Source: Duganella aceris
GTDB lineage: Bacteria; Pseudomonadota; Gammaproteobacteria; Burkholderiales; Burkholderiaceae_D
Direction of reading: 5' to 3'
DNA: 64,000 bases
Assembly (NCBI RefSeq): GCF_011090165.1
Contig: NZ_JAADJT010000004.1
Span: forward strand, 124,001-188,000
The position numbers were made by a program, and so were the translations under genes. Positions 44,446 to 53,093 of the stretch are shown one piece after another. The number at the start of each line of letters is the position of its first letter. Positions within the stretch are counted from its first letter, which is position 1. The notes below the pieces were generated by a model. The model did no database searches, had not been told where the DNA came from, and saw only the letters and a list, made by a program, of their open reading frames with translations.

Positions 44446-45987
44446 ATGGCGGAACCGCAGCACATACTCGATTGCGATGTCCTGATAGTGGGCGGCGGCA
44501 TCAACGGCGCCGGGATAGCGCGCGATGCGGCGGGTCGTGGCTTGTCGGTGGTGTTGTGTGAAAAGGACGATCTGGCGTCGCATACCTCGTCGGCGTCGAC
44601 CAAATTGATACACGGCGGGCTGCGTTATCTGGAGTACTACGAATTCAACCTGGTGCGCAAGGCGCTGATCGAGCGCGAAGTGCTGTTGCGCGCCGCGCCC
44701 CACATCATGCGGCCGTTGCGCTTCGTGATGCCGCACGCCCAGGGCCAGCGCCCGGCGCTGCTGATCCGCGCCGGGCTGATGCTGTACGATCTGCTGGCCA
44801 AGCGCGAGCTGCTGCCCGCGTCGTCCGGCATCAATCTGCGCTGCCACGCGGCTGGCAAGCCGCTCAAGCCGGAGTTCCGGCGCGGCTTTATCTATTCGGA
44901 CGGCTGGGTCGACGATGCGCGGCTGGTGGTGCTGAACGCGATCGACGCCGGCGAGAAGGGCGCCACCATCCTGACCCAGGCCCTGTGCACGTCGCTGGCG
45001 CGCACGCCGGGCGGCTGGGAGGCGGACCTGTACAAAGCCAGTTGCGGGAATATCCGCGTCAACGCGCGCTACGTGGTCAACGCCGCCGGCCCGTGGACGG
45101 CGGACTTCCTGCACAAGGCGCTGCCCAAGGAGGGCGGTGGCCATCTGCGGCTGATCAAGGGCAGCCATATCATCGTCAAGCGCATCTTCGAGCATGACAA
45201 CGCCTATATTTTCCAGCACCGCGACGGCCGTATCGTGTTCGCGATTCCGTATGAGCGCGACTTCACGCTGATCGGCACCACCGACCTCGATTATCACGGC
45301 GACGCCAACCAGGTCGCCATCGGAGAGGACGAAATCGCCTATCTGTGCCAGCTGGCCAGCGAATACTTCGTCAAGCCCATCGTGCCGGCCGATGTGGTGT
45401 GGACCTATTCCGGCGTGCGGCCGCTGGTGGAGGATGGCGCCGACGCCAAGGCCGTCACCCGCGATTACCGGCTGGAGGTCGACAGCGACGGCCCACCGAT
45501 GCTCAGCATCTTCGGCGGCAAGATCACCACCTATCGCAAGCTGGCGGAGGAGGCGGTCGACCTGATCGCCAAGTCGCTCGACAACCGTCATGGCGGCTGG
45601 ACCCACAACGCCTGCCTGCCCGGCGGCGATTTGTACGGCGCCGAGCCGCGCAACAAGTCGGTGCTGGAGTTCGACGCCTGGGCGCGCACGGTGCAGGGCC
45701 GCTACAGCTGGCTGCCGCCGCTGCTGGCGTTGCGCTATGCGCGCGCCTACGGCACTCGCGTCCACACGCTGCTGTGTGACCGCACCGCGATCGCCGACAT
45801 GGGCGAGGAGATCGCGCCGGAGCTGTATGCGGCCGAGGTGGAATATCTGCGTCGCTACGAATGGGCGCGCAGCGCGCAGGATATCCTGTGGCGCCGCTCG
45901 AAACTGGGCCTGCATCTGCCACCGGACACCGGCGACAAGCTGCAGGCATGGCTGGATCTGCATCCCTTGCAAACTGCAGGCAGGTAG
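44446..45987 (+). CDS. glpD: Aerobic glycerol-3-phosphate dehydrogenase
   Basis: GlpD oxidises glycerol-3-phosphate to dihydroxyacetone phosphate at the inner membrane and feeds electrons to quinone. The 513-residue flavoprotein has the FAD fold DVLIVGGGINGAGIARDAAGRGLSVVLCEKDDLASHTSSASTKLIHGGLRYL, the GTTDLDYHGD segment, and the FGGKITTYRKLAE motif typical of GlpD. It is divergent from mrcA and alone; glpK, glpF and glpR are not in this window. Confidence 0.96.
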   Translation: MAEPQHILDCDVLIVGGGINGAGIARDAAGRGLSVVLCEKDDLASHTSSASTKLIHGGLRYLEYYEFNLVRKALIEREVLLRAAPHIMRPLRFVMPHAQGQRPALLIRAGLMLYDLLAKRELLPASSGINLRCHAAGKPLKPEFRRGFIYSDGWVDDARLVVLNAIDAGEKGATILTQALCTSLARTPGGWEADLYKASCGNIRVNARYVVNAAGPWTADFLHKALPKEGGGHLRLIKGSHIIVKRIFEHDNAYIFQHRDGRIVFAIPYERDFTLIGTTDLDYHGDANQVAIGEDEIAYLCQLASEYFVKPIVPADVVWTYSGVRPLVEDGADAKAVTRDYRLEVDSDGPPMLSIFGGKITTYRKLAEEAVDLIAKSLDNRHGGWTHNACLPGGDLYGAEPRNKSVLEFDAWARTVQGRYSWLPPLLALRYARAYGTRVHTLLCDRTAIADMGEEIAPELYAAEVEYLRRYEWARSAQDILWRRSKLGLHLPPDTGDKLQAWLDLHPLQTAGR

Positions 45988-45996
45988 CGGACGGCG

Positions 45997-47106
45997 TCAG
46001 CGGGCGGCGGCGTTCGGCCGGTTCGGCGCCGCCCGTTGCGTGGCTGGCGTGGCGGGCGTGGCTTGCGAACGCAGCGCGCGTTTCAGCCGCTCGGCGGCGA
46101 ATTCCTGCGCCTCCCGCGCCGCCGGCAGCACCGCGCCCATGCCGAAGAAGTCGTGGCTCATGCCTGCGTACTCCTTGAAACTCACCGCGACCTTGTCCTT
46201 CTGCAGACGATAGGCGTAGGCGCGTCCCTCGCTGGCCAGCGGATCGACGGCTGCGGTGATGATGGTGGCCGAGGGCAGGCGCCGCAGCGACTTCGCCTTG
46301 GTCGGCATCGCGTAGGCGTCGTCGGCATCGGTGGGCGCCGCCGTGTAATGGGTGAGATACCAGGTCATCGCCGCCTTGCCGAACGGTTTCGCCAGCGCGT
46401 TGGCGCTATAGGAAGGGGTGTCCATATCGTCGTTGAGGATGGGGTAGATCAGCAGCTGGTGTACCGGCGGCTTGTCGCGTTTGTCGCGCGCCATCTGCGC
46501 CACCACGGCCGCCAGCGTGCCGCCGGCGCCTTCGCCGCCCACCGCCACGCGGCCGGCATCGCCATTGAATTCGGCCGCATGTGCCAGCACCCACAGGTAG
46601 GCCGCGTATGCATCGTTGGGCGCGGCGGGATATTTGTGCTCGGGCGCCAGATGGTATTCGACCGAGACCACGATGGCGCCCGAACGCGAGGCCAGTGCCC
46701 GTATCGACGCCTCGTAGGCCAGCGTGCCGCCGGTGACGAAGCCGCCGCCATGGAAGTACAGCAGCACCGGCAGCGGATCCTTGCCCGCATCGGCGGGGGT
46801 GTAGACGTATAAAGGGATTTTGCCTAGCGGGCCATCGATCTGCAACGGCGTCAGCGTGACATTCGGTGCCGGCGCATCGCCCTTGCCGGCGGCGCGCAGC
46901 AGCTTGCCGACCGCGTCGGCGGTGGTGGGCTGCCGTCGCGCCTCGTCGGGCGACAAGGACTCCACCGGCTTGCCGCCCAGGGACTCCAGCGCATCGAGCA
47001 CCAGCTTCATGGCCGGATCCGGGCTCGGCGGCGGCGACTGGGCCGGCGCGGCGCCGGCCGCCATCGACAAACAGACGGCGACGGCAAGCGGTGCGATTGT
47101 TTTCAT
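45997..47106 (-). CDS. Secreted HSL-type alpha/beta hydrolase fold protein lacking the nucleophile serine
   Basis: The 369-residue protein has a signal peptide (MKTIAPLAVAVCLSMAAGAAPAQS) and the hormone-sensitive-lipase fold, with oxyanion motif YFHGGGFVTGG, the Asp in ITAAVDPLASEG and the His in MSHDFFGMG. The nucleophile elbow, normally GDSAGG or GESAGG, reads GEGAGG, with Gly193 (codon 46528-46530) in place of serine. A single A-to-G change from AGC to GGC would explain it. The enzyme is probably inactive as an esterase. Its start overlaps the upstream hypothetical gene by 4 bp. Confidence 0.88.
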   Translation of the reverse strand: MKTIAPLAVAVCLSMAAGAAPAQSPPPSPDPAMKLVLDALESLGGKPVESLSPDEARRQPTTADAVGKLLRAAGKGDAPAPNVTLTPLQIDGPLGKIPLYVYTPADAGKDPLPVLLYFHGGGFVTGGTLAYEASIRALASRSGAIVVSVEYHLAPEHKYPAAPNDAYAAYLWVLAHAAEFNGDAGRVAVGGEGAGGTLAAVVAQMARDKRDKPPVHQLLIYPILNDDMDTPSYSANALAKPFGKAAMTWYLTHYTAAPTDADDAYAMPTKAKSLRRLPSATIITAAVDPLASEGRAYAYRLQKDKVAVSFKEYAGMSHDFFGMGAVLPAAREAQEFAAERLKRALRSQATPATPATQRAAPNRPNAAAR

Positions 47107-47498
47107 GTGGGCGGTCCGTGAACTAAGTCGGAAGTCATTGTCTCACCCAAGCGCCGCGTGCGGCGCACGTCGAAGGCGACGTCTTCGATCCGGTAGCGGA
47201 ATTTTCGGCGTTCGGGCTCCGTCCAGCCGGGACCGGGGACGACTTGGCGCTCCAGCATCGGCGATATGGAGATGACCGTGCCGCCGTCGCGTTGCGGAGC
47301 GAAAGGTTGATGTGGCGCCGGCAGCGACGCGGGCGTGGCGAGATGCGCTGGTGTGGGCGGCTGCGGCGGCTTCGGCATGGGCGGCGCCGGCGTGCCGGCC
47401 CCGCTGCCCTGCTTCATCGCGGCCAGCCAGTGCAGCACGGCGGCATCGACCGCTTCGGCCGGATCGGTGGCGGCGCCGCTGTCGCGCAGGTGGTCCAT
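47103..47498 (-). CDS. Proline-rich hypothetical protein coupled to the pseudo-esterase
   Basis: The 131-residue protein has a short helical N-terminus (DAAVLHWLAAMKQG) and a proline/alanine-rich stretch (residues 34-69, PPMPKPPQPPTPAHL). The C-terminal part is arginine-rich and ordered-looking (WTEPERRKFRYRIEDVAFDVRR). It has no signal peptide or membrane segment. A GGAG site lies 8 bp upstream. Its stop overlaps the pseudo-esterase start by 4 bp. The promoter region carries the phased TTCAGT array. No family is recognised. Confidence 0.6.
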   Translation of the reverse strand: MDHLRDSGAATDPAEAVDAAVLHWLAAMKQGSGAGTPAPPMPKPPQPPTPAHLATPASLPAPHQPFAPQRDGGTVISISPMLERQVVPGPGWTEPERRKFRYRIEDVAFDVRRTRRLGETMTSDLVHGPPT

Positions 47499-47527
47499 CA
47501 GCGCTGACTCCTACTGAGTAAAACCAC

Positions 47528-47575
47528 GTCAGTGGGATTCAGTTCCATTCAGTAGAATTCAGTAAAAATTTCAGT
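47528..47575. promoter_or_regulatory. Phased TTCAGT direct-repeat array
   Basis: Five hexamers (one GTCAGT then four TTCAGT) begin at 47528, 47538, 47548, 47558 and 47570, giving spacings of 10, 10, 10 and 12 bp. On the minus strand they read ACTGAA and stand 30 bp upstream of the 47498 start codon. A hexamer once per helical turn is the pattern of cooperative response-regulator or activator binding. An inverted copy, ACTGAG, lies at 47513-47518. Confidence 0.65.
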
Positions 47576-47652
47576 AGGTCTGCCAGAAGGAGAATATAAC
47601 GACACCCAGGGTAGATACTCCTCCGGCGCGGTAGTGGCTGATCACGTCCATG

Positions 47653-47674
47653 AAAAAAGGCGCCCGCAGGCGCC
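47653..47674 (-). terminator. Rho-independent terminator of the POT transporter gene
   Basis: On the minus strand a 6-bp stem GGCGCC/GGCGCC with a TGCG loop is followed by six T residues, 23 bp after the transporter stop. Confidence 0.85.
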
Positions 47675-47697
47675 GTCTATTTGTGAAGCGTGCGGGG

Positions 47698-49197
47698 TTA
47701 CTTCACGCCGTGCATCAGCTTCTGGATCAGCGGAGCGACCAGGAACAGCAGCACGCCGCCTGCCATCAGCGAGTAGAAGCCGAAGGTGTAGCCGGACAGC
47801 GCCGACGTCACCGACATGCCGCTTTCGCCGCTCACCGCCGAAGCGAAGATGCCCGACAGGTTGTTGCCGATACCGGTCGACAGGAACCAGCCGCCCATGC
47901 CCAGGCCGACCAGACGCGTCGGCGCCAGCTTGGTCACCATCGACAGGCCGATCGGCGACAGGCACAGCTCACCGACCGATTGCAGCACGTAGACCATGAA
48001 CAGGGTCCAGAACGGAATCTTGTTATCGATATTGACCAGCATCGACAGCGCGTACATCAACAGGCCGAAGGCGGCGCCATTGAACAGCAGGCCCAGGCCG
48101 AATTTGCGCGGGATCGATGGGTTGTTGCTGCGCAGGGCGATCCAGACGAAGGCCACCAACGGTGCGAAGGCGATGATCGCCAGCGAGTTCACGGTCTGGA
48201 ACCACGCCACCGGGAAGGTCCAGTTGAACATCTCGCGGTCGACGATCTTATCGGCCAGGAAGGTGAACGAGCTGCCCGCCTGTTCGAAGAACATCCAGAA
48301 CATGATATTGAAGAAGAAGATCACCAGCATCGCGATCACCTTGTCGCGCGCGACCTTGCCGTTCTTGATCCCCTCGACCATCAGCATCACCGACAGCAGG
48401 ATGAACAGCACGCTCAGCACCACTTGCAGCTTTTGCGCGCCGGCGGCCAGCAGGAAGTACACCACCGGGATCACGCACAGCGAGCCCAGGATCACGTACA
48501 TCATGCGTTTCGGATCGGCGTTGACCGCGTCCGGCGCGCCGATGCCTTTCAGCTGGCGGCGGCCGATGAAGAACCATACGAGGCTGATCAGCATGCCGAC
48601 GCCGGCCGACATGAACACCACTTTATAGGCCGGCATGCCGCCGGTGCCGAAGATGGCGGTCGCCAGCCACTCGGTCAGGACCGGTGCGACCAGCGCGCCG
48701 GAGTTGATGCCCATGTAAAAAATCGTAAAGCCCGAATCGCGGCGGGTATCGGCGGTGCTATACAGCTTGCCGACCATGGTCGAGATATTAGGCTTGAACA
48801 TGCCGTTGCCGACGATGATGGTGGCCAGGCCGATCTGGAACACGGTCTGGTCGGGGAAGGCGATCATGAACAGGCCGGCCGCCATGAAGGCGGCGCCGAC
48901 AAGGATCGAGCGCTGGTAACCGAGGACGCGGTCGGCCACATAGCCGCCGAACAGCGCGGCGGCGTACACCAGCGCCAGATAGGATCCGTAAATCAGGTTG
49001 GCGTGCGACTCGCCGGTGGCATCGCCATTGTAGAACTGTGCGACCACGTAGAGCACCAGCGCCCAGCGTATGCCGTAGAACGCGAAGCGCTCCCAGAACT
49101 CGGTCATGAACAACATCCAGAGCGGAGCAGGGTGGCCCATGATCTGCTTGAATTCGGGGATAGCGACTTCCGTGTTGGTGGTGGTAGCACCGCTCAT
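47698..49197 (-). CDS. POT/PTR2-family proton-dependent di/tripeptide transporter
   Basis: This 499-residue major-facilitator peptide symporter has the proton-coupling motif FWERFAFYGIRW on helix 1, the PTR2 signature region YGSYLALVYAAALFGGYVADRVLGYQR, and FTIFYMGINSGALVAPVL. It imports di- and tripeptides with protons at the inner membrane. It stands alone between the TTCAGT array and ppnN. Its leader contains a near-palindrome (ATTCC...GGAAT around 49237-49254) of unknown meaning. Confidence 0.94.
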   Translation of the reverse strand: MSGATTTNTEVAIPEFKQIMGHPAPLWMLFMTEFWERFAFYGIRWALVLYVVAQFYNGDATGESHANLIYGSYLALVYAAALFGGYVADRVLGYQRSILVGAAFMAAGLFMIAFPDQTVFQIGLATIIVGNGMFKPNISTMVGKLYSTADTRRDSGFTIFYMGINSGALVAPVLTEWLATAIFGTGGMPAYKVVFMSAGVGMLISLVWFFIGRRQLKGIGAPDAVNADPKRMMYVILGSLCVIPVVYFLLAAGAQKLQVVLSVLFILLSVMLMVEGIKNGKVARDKVIAMLVIFFFNIMFWMFFEQAGSSFTFLADKIVDREMFNWTFPVAWFQTVNSLAIIAFAPLVAFVWIALRSNNPSIPRKFGLGLLFNGAAFGLLMYALSMLVNIDNKIPFWTLFMVYVLQSVGELCLSPIGLSMVTKLAPTRLVGLGMGGWFLSTGIGNNLSGIFASAVSGESGMSVTSALSGYTFGFYSLMAGGVLLFLVAPLIQKLMHGVK

Positions 49198-49428
49198 GCG
49201 GTTTCTCCTAATTTATGTTCAAAAAAATGGATAGTATTCCCTCGTGAGGAATCCAGCGCGCGCCATTTTAATCTACAAATCGGTCCAGACGCACCTTTTG
49301 ATGGGCTTCCTGCAAAGCTGTGTCATTTGTGCTAATAAACCGCGCGCGCATTCTCCGACCCAAAAAAGGCCGAGTTGTCGTATATTGGCACTGCAGGCCC
49401 TCAGAATATGAATAAGGATTTACGCATC

Positions 49429-50799
49429 ATGGAACATGACGTTGTCGATACCCTGATTTCGCCCGAAGGACAGCTGGAGATCCTTTCGAAGGCGGAAGTG
49501 AACAAGCTGCTCGACACAAGCCAGGGCGGCCTCTATAACATCTTCCGCAACTGCGCACTCGCCGTGCTCAATTGCGGCAGCACCATCGACGATGGAAAGG
49601 AACTGCTGGAGCGGTACAAGTCGTTCGACATCAGCATCGTGCAGCGCGAGCGCGGCATCAAGCTCGATATCAAGGGCGCGCCGGCGATCGCCTTCGTCGA
49701 CGGCAAAATGATCAAAGGGATCCACGAGCACCTGTTCGCGGTGCTGCGGGATATTATCTTCGTCAGCAACGAGGTCACCGACAATTCGGAATTCGACCTG
49801 GCCAAGACCGAAGGCATCACCGACGCCGTGTTCCACATCCTGCGCAACGCCGGGGTGCTGAAGCCGATGCTCAACCCGAACCTGGTGGTGTGCTGGGGCG
49901 GTCACTCGATCAACCGCGCCGAGTACAACTACTCGAAGGAAGTCGGTTATCAAATGGGCCTGCGCGGGCTGGATATCTGCACCGGCTGCGGTCCCGGCGC
50001 GATGAAGGGCCCGATGAAGGGCGCCACCATCGGCCACGCCAAACAGCGCATGGCCGCGGGCCGCTACCTGGGCATCTCCGAGCCGGGCATCATCGCGGCC
50101 GAGTCGCCGAACCCGATCGTCAACGAACTGGTGATCATGCCGGACATCGAGAAGCGGCTGGAAGCGTTCGTGCGCACCGGCCACGGCATCGTCGTGTTCC
50201 CGGGCGGCGCCGGCACCGCCGAGGAGATCCTTTATATACTGGGCATCCTGCTGCATCCGGATAACGCCGACATCCCGTTCCCGCTGGTGTTCACCGGACC
50301 GGAGACCTCGCGCGAGTACTTCGTGCAGATCAACCAGTTCATCCACGACACGCTGGGACCGGAAGCGCAGCAGCGCTACAAGATCATCGTCGACGATCCG
50401 GAGCTGGTGGCGCGCGAGATGCAGGCGGGGATCAAGCAGGTGCGCGAATTCCGCAAGTCGCGCAGCGACGCCTACTACTACAACTGGGGCCTGAAGATCG
50501 ACCAGGAGTTCCAGAAGCCGTTCGCGCCGACGCACGAAAACATGCGCAACCTGAGCCTGCACAAGAACCAGGAAGTGCACCTGCTGGCGGCCAACCTGCG
50601 ACGCGCGTTTTCCGGCGTCGTCGCCGGCAACGTCAAGGACGAAGGCATCCGCGCGATCGAGAAGTACGGCCACTTCGAAATCCACGGCGACAAGCAGATC
50701 ATGGGGCCGATGGACGAACTGCTGGCCTCCTTCGTCGCGCAGCACCGCATGAAACTCGCCGGCAAGGCCTACACGCCTTGCTACCGCGTGATTCAGTGA
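49429..50799 (+). CDS. ppnN: Pyrimidine/purine nucleotide 5'-monophosphate nucleosidase (LOG family)
   Basis: PpnN (YgdH) cleaves nucleoside monophosphates to base and ribose-5-phosphate; in E. coli it is activated by (p)ppGpp. The protein has an N-terminal regulatory region (LYNIFRNCALAVLNCGS), the Rossmann LOG domain with GHSINRAEYNYSKEVG, and the PGGAGTAEEI catalytic motif. I start at the ATG at 49429, behind AAGGA, giving 456 residues as in E. coli. The TATATT at 49381 would place transcription start downstream of any longer start. Confidence 0.93.
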   Translation: MEHDVVDTLISPEGQLEILSKAEVNKLLDTSQGGLYNIFRNCALAVLNCGSTIDDGKELLERYKSFDISIVQRERGIKLDIKGAPAIAFVDGKMIKGIHEHLFAVLRDIIFVSNEVTDNSEFDLAKTEGITDAVFHILRNAGVLKPMLNPNLVVCWGGHSINRAEYNYSKEVGYQMGLRGLDICTGCGPGAMKGPMKGATIGHAKQRMAAGRYLGISEPGIIAAESPNPIVNELVIMPDIEKRLEAFVRTGHGIVVFPGGAGTAEEILYILGILLHPDNADIPFPLVFTGPETSREYFVQINQFIHDTLGPEAQQRYKIIVDDPELVAREMQAGIKQVREFRKSRSDAYYYNWGLKIDQEFQKPFAPTHENMRNLSLHKNQEVHLLAANLRRAFSGVVAGNVKDEGIRAIEKYGHFEIHGDKQIMGPMDELLASFVAQHRMKLAGKAYTPCYRVIQ

Positions 50800-50818
50800 T
50801 CAAATGATCCCTTAAACG

Positions 50819-50847
50819 AAAAAGCCGCTCGATTGAGCGGCTTTTTT
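50819..50847. terminator. Bidirectional terminator between ppnN and lysS
   Basis: A 7-bp stem GCCGCTC/GAGCGGC with a GATT loop is flanked by A5 on the left and T6 on the right, so it can stop both converging transcripts. Only 2 bp separate it from the lysS stop. Confidence 0.9.
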
Positions 50848-50848
50848 A

Positions 50849-52378
50849 TTACTCTTCGCGGCGCAGGTGCGGGAAGAGCAGGACGTCGCGGATGTTCGGC
50901 GAGTCGGTGATGATCATCATCAGGCGGTCGATGCCGATGCCGCAACCGCCGGCCGGCGGCATGCCGTATTCCAGCGCGCGGATGTAGTCGGCGTCGTAGA
51001 ACATCGCCTCTTCGTCGCCTGCGTCCTTGGCCGCCACTTGCGCCAGGAAGCGCGCCGATTGGTCTTCGGCGTCGTTCAACTCGGAGAAGCCGTTGGCGAT
51101 CTCGCGGCCAACCATGAACAGTTCGAAGCGCTCGGTGATGCCGGCGGCGGTATCCGATGCGCGCGCCAGCGGCGACACTTCGGCCGGGTAGTCGATGATG
51201 AAGGTCGGTTCCCACAGCTGCGCTTCGGCGGTTTCCTCGAACAGCGCCAGTTGCAGCGCGCCCAGGCCGGCCGTGGCGAACGGCTTGACGCCGAATTTCA
51301 GCAGTTCCTTCTTGATGAACTCAGCGTCGGTCAGCTGCTCCGGCGTGTAGCCCGGCGCGTACTTGTTGATCGCTTCGACGATGGTCAGGCGGTGGAACGG
51401 CTTGGCCAGATCCAGCTCGCGGCCGCCGTAGGTCAGCGTCGCGGTGCCGTGCGCGTCGACGGCGGCCTGGCGGATGATCTCTTCGGTGAAGGTCATCACC
51501 CATTTGTAGTCGGTATAGGCCGCGTAGAATTCCATCATCGTGAATTCGGGATTGTGACGGATCGATACGCCTTCGTTGCGGAAGTTGCGGTTGATCTCGA
51601 ACACGCGGTCGAAACCGCCGACCACCAGACGCTTCAGGTACAGCTCGGGCGCGATACGCAGGAACATCTGCATGTCCAGCGCGTTGTGGTGGGTGATGAA
51701 AGGCTTGGCCGCCGCGCCGCCTGGAATGGCGTGCAGCATCGGCGTTTCCACTTCCATGAATTCGTTCTTTTCCATGAAGCGGCGCATCGACGAGATCGCG
51801 GCGGTGCGCGCCTTGAAGGTGCGGCGGGTCTCTTCGTTCATGATCAGGTCGACGTAGCGCTGGCGGTACTTGGTCTCCTGGTCGGCCAGGCCGTGGAACT
51901 TGTCCGGCAGCGGGCGCAGCGACTTGGTGATCAGGCGCAGTTCGCTGACCTTGATGGTCAGTTCGTCGGTCTTGGTCTTGAACAGCGTGCCGACCACGCC
52001 CAGGATGTCGCCCAGGTCGTAGTGGTGCAGCGCGGCCATCGCGGCTTCGCCGGTCAGGTCCAGCGTGGCGTAGATCTGGATGCGGCCGTCCGCTTTAGGG
52101 CCCGACGAATCCTGCAGCGTGGCGAAAGCGGCCTTCTTGCCGGCTTCGCGTTTCAGCATCATGCGGCCCGCCAGCACCACGCTGACCGGATTGGCTTCCA
52201 GCTCTTCGCGCGTCTTCTCGCCATGCTGCGCGTGCAGGTCGGCGGCCTTGTTCTCAGGCTTGAAGTCGTTCGGGAAGGCGATGCCCTGTTCGCGAATGGC
52301 GGCCAGCTTGGCGCGGCGCTCGGCGATGATCTTGTTTTCATCAGGAGCGGCTGCTTGTTCTTGGAGATCCGTAGTCAT
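50849..52378 (-). CDS. lysS: Lysyl-tRNA synthetase, class II
   Basis: This 509-residue class II synthetase has an N-terminal OB-fold anticodon domain (about residues 60-180) and class II motif 2 ([22 protein letters not shown]). Motif 3, [29 protein letters not shown], closes the protein. It is translated after the release factor 2 and HAD genes on the same strand, a common prfB-lysS neighbourhood in proteobacteria, here with the HAD gene inserted between. Confidence 0.97.
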   Translation of the reverse strand: MTTDLQEQAAAPDENKIIAERRAKLAAIREQGIAFPNDFKPENKAADLHAQHGEKTREELEANPVSVVLAGRMMLKREAGKKAAFATLQDSSGPKADGRIQIYATLDLTGEAAMAALHHYDLGDILGVVGTLFKTKTDELTIKVSELRLITKSLRPLPDKFHGLADQETKYRQRYVDLIMNEETRRTFKARTAAISSMRRFMEKNEFMEVETPMLHAIPGGAAAKPFITHHNALDMQMFLRIAPELYLKRLVVGGFDRVFEINRNFRNEGVSIRHNPEFTMMEFYAAYTDYKWVMTFTEEIIRQAAVDAHGTATLTYGGRELDLAKPFHRLTIVEAINKYAPGYTPEQLTDAEFIKKELLKFGVKPFATAGLGALQLALFEETAEAQLWEPTFIIDYPAEVSPLARASDTAAGITERFELFMVGREIANGFSELNDAEDQSARFLAQVAAKDAGDEEAMFYDADYIRALEYGMPPAGGCGIGIDRLMMIITDSPNIRDVLLFPHLRREE

Positions 52379-52403
52379 GGTGTATTTCTGGTTGAGGTGA
52401 TGA

Positions 52404-53093
52404 TTAGTTGGTGGCCGCTGCGAACAGCGCGTCGATATCGAGTTCGCTGAAGTCGCGCGCCATGGCGATGACGTTGTCGAATTCGGCGAAGGCTTCGGCC
52501 GGCAGGGTGGTGGTCAGCACCACCGCGCGCATGCCGGCGCGGCGCGCCGCTTCCACACCCAGCGGCGCGTCTTCGAACACGATGCTGTTGACGGGCAGGG
52601 CGCCGCTGCGCTCCGCCGCCAGCAGGAACACATCCGGATTCGGCTTGCCGCGCGCGACGTCGGCGGCGCCGGCGATGGCGTGGAACTCCTTGCGCAGATC
52701 CAGGCCGTCCAGCGTGAAGGCGATGTTCTCGTTCGGCGCGGCGGTGGCCACGGCCAGCTTGATGCCGGCCTCCTTGGCGCGGGCGATGAAGTCGACGAAG
52801 CCGTCGACCGCCGCCAGGTGCGGGCCGTACAACTCGCGGTACAGCGATTCCTTCTCAAAATCGAGCGCGGCGCTTTCTTCCTTGGTCAGGTGCGAACCCA
52901 TATAGGCGCTCATGATCTCGTGACCCTGGCGGCCGGCGGTGGCGCGGAAGAATTCATCCGCGTCCAGCGTCTTGCCGCGACGCTCGAAAAACGCCAGCCA
53001 CGATTTGGTGTGGAAGGCCATGTTGTCGACGATGGTGCCGTCCATGTCGAAGATGAACGCGCGCTGCGATGGTGAGGTCATCGGGTTTGCCAT
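52404..53093 (-). CDS. HAD-family hydrolase, beta-phosphoglucomutase-like
   Basis: The 229-residue HAD subfamily IA protein has motif [11 protein letters not shown], a helical cap, VATAAP (motif II), the Lys in [10 protein letters not shown] and [15 protein letters not shown] (motif IV). Such proteins are small-molecule phosphatases or phosphomutases. The substrate is unclear. It shares one base with the prfB stop and lies 25 bp before lysS, so prfB, this gene and lysS are likely one transcript. Confidence 0.9.
   Translation of the reverse strand: MANPMTSPSQRAFIFDMDGTIVDNMAFHTKSWLAFFERRGKTLDADEFFRATAGRQGHEIMSAYMGSHLTKEESAALDFEKESLYRELYGPHLAAVDGFVDFIARAKEAGIKLAVATAAPNENIAFTLDGLDLRKEFHAIAGAADVARGKPNPDVFLLAAERSGALPVNSIVFEDAPLGVEAARRAGMRAVVLTTTLPAEAFAEFDNVIAMARDFSELDIDALFAAATN

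Noticed and set aside
47528..47575. TTCAGT array as a replication origin or plasmid iterons
   Set aside because: No rep, par or dnaA gene, no DnaA-box cluster and only a short AT-rich stretch; a regulatory array is simpler.
49375..49428. Longer start for ppnN
   Set aside because: It lacks a ribosome site, overlaps the probable -10 box at 49381, and E. coli PpnN aligns best with the start at 49429.
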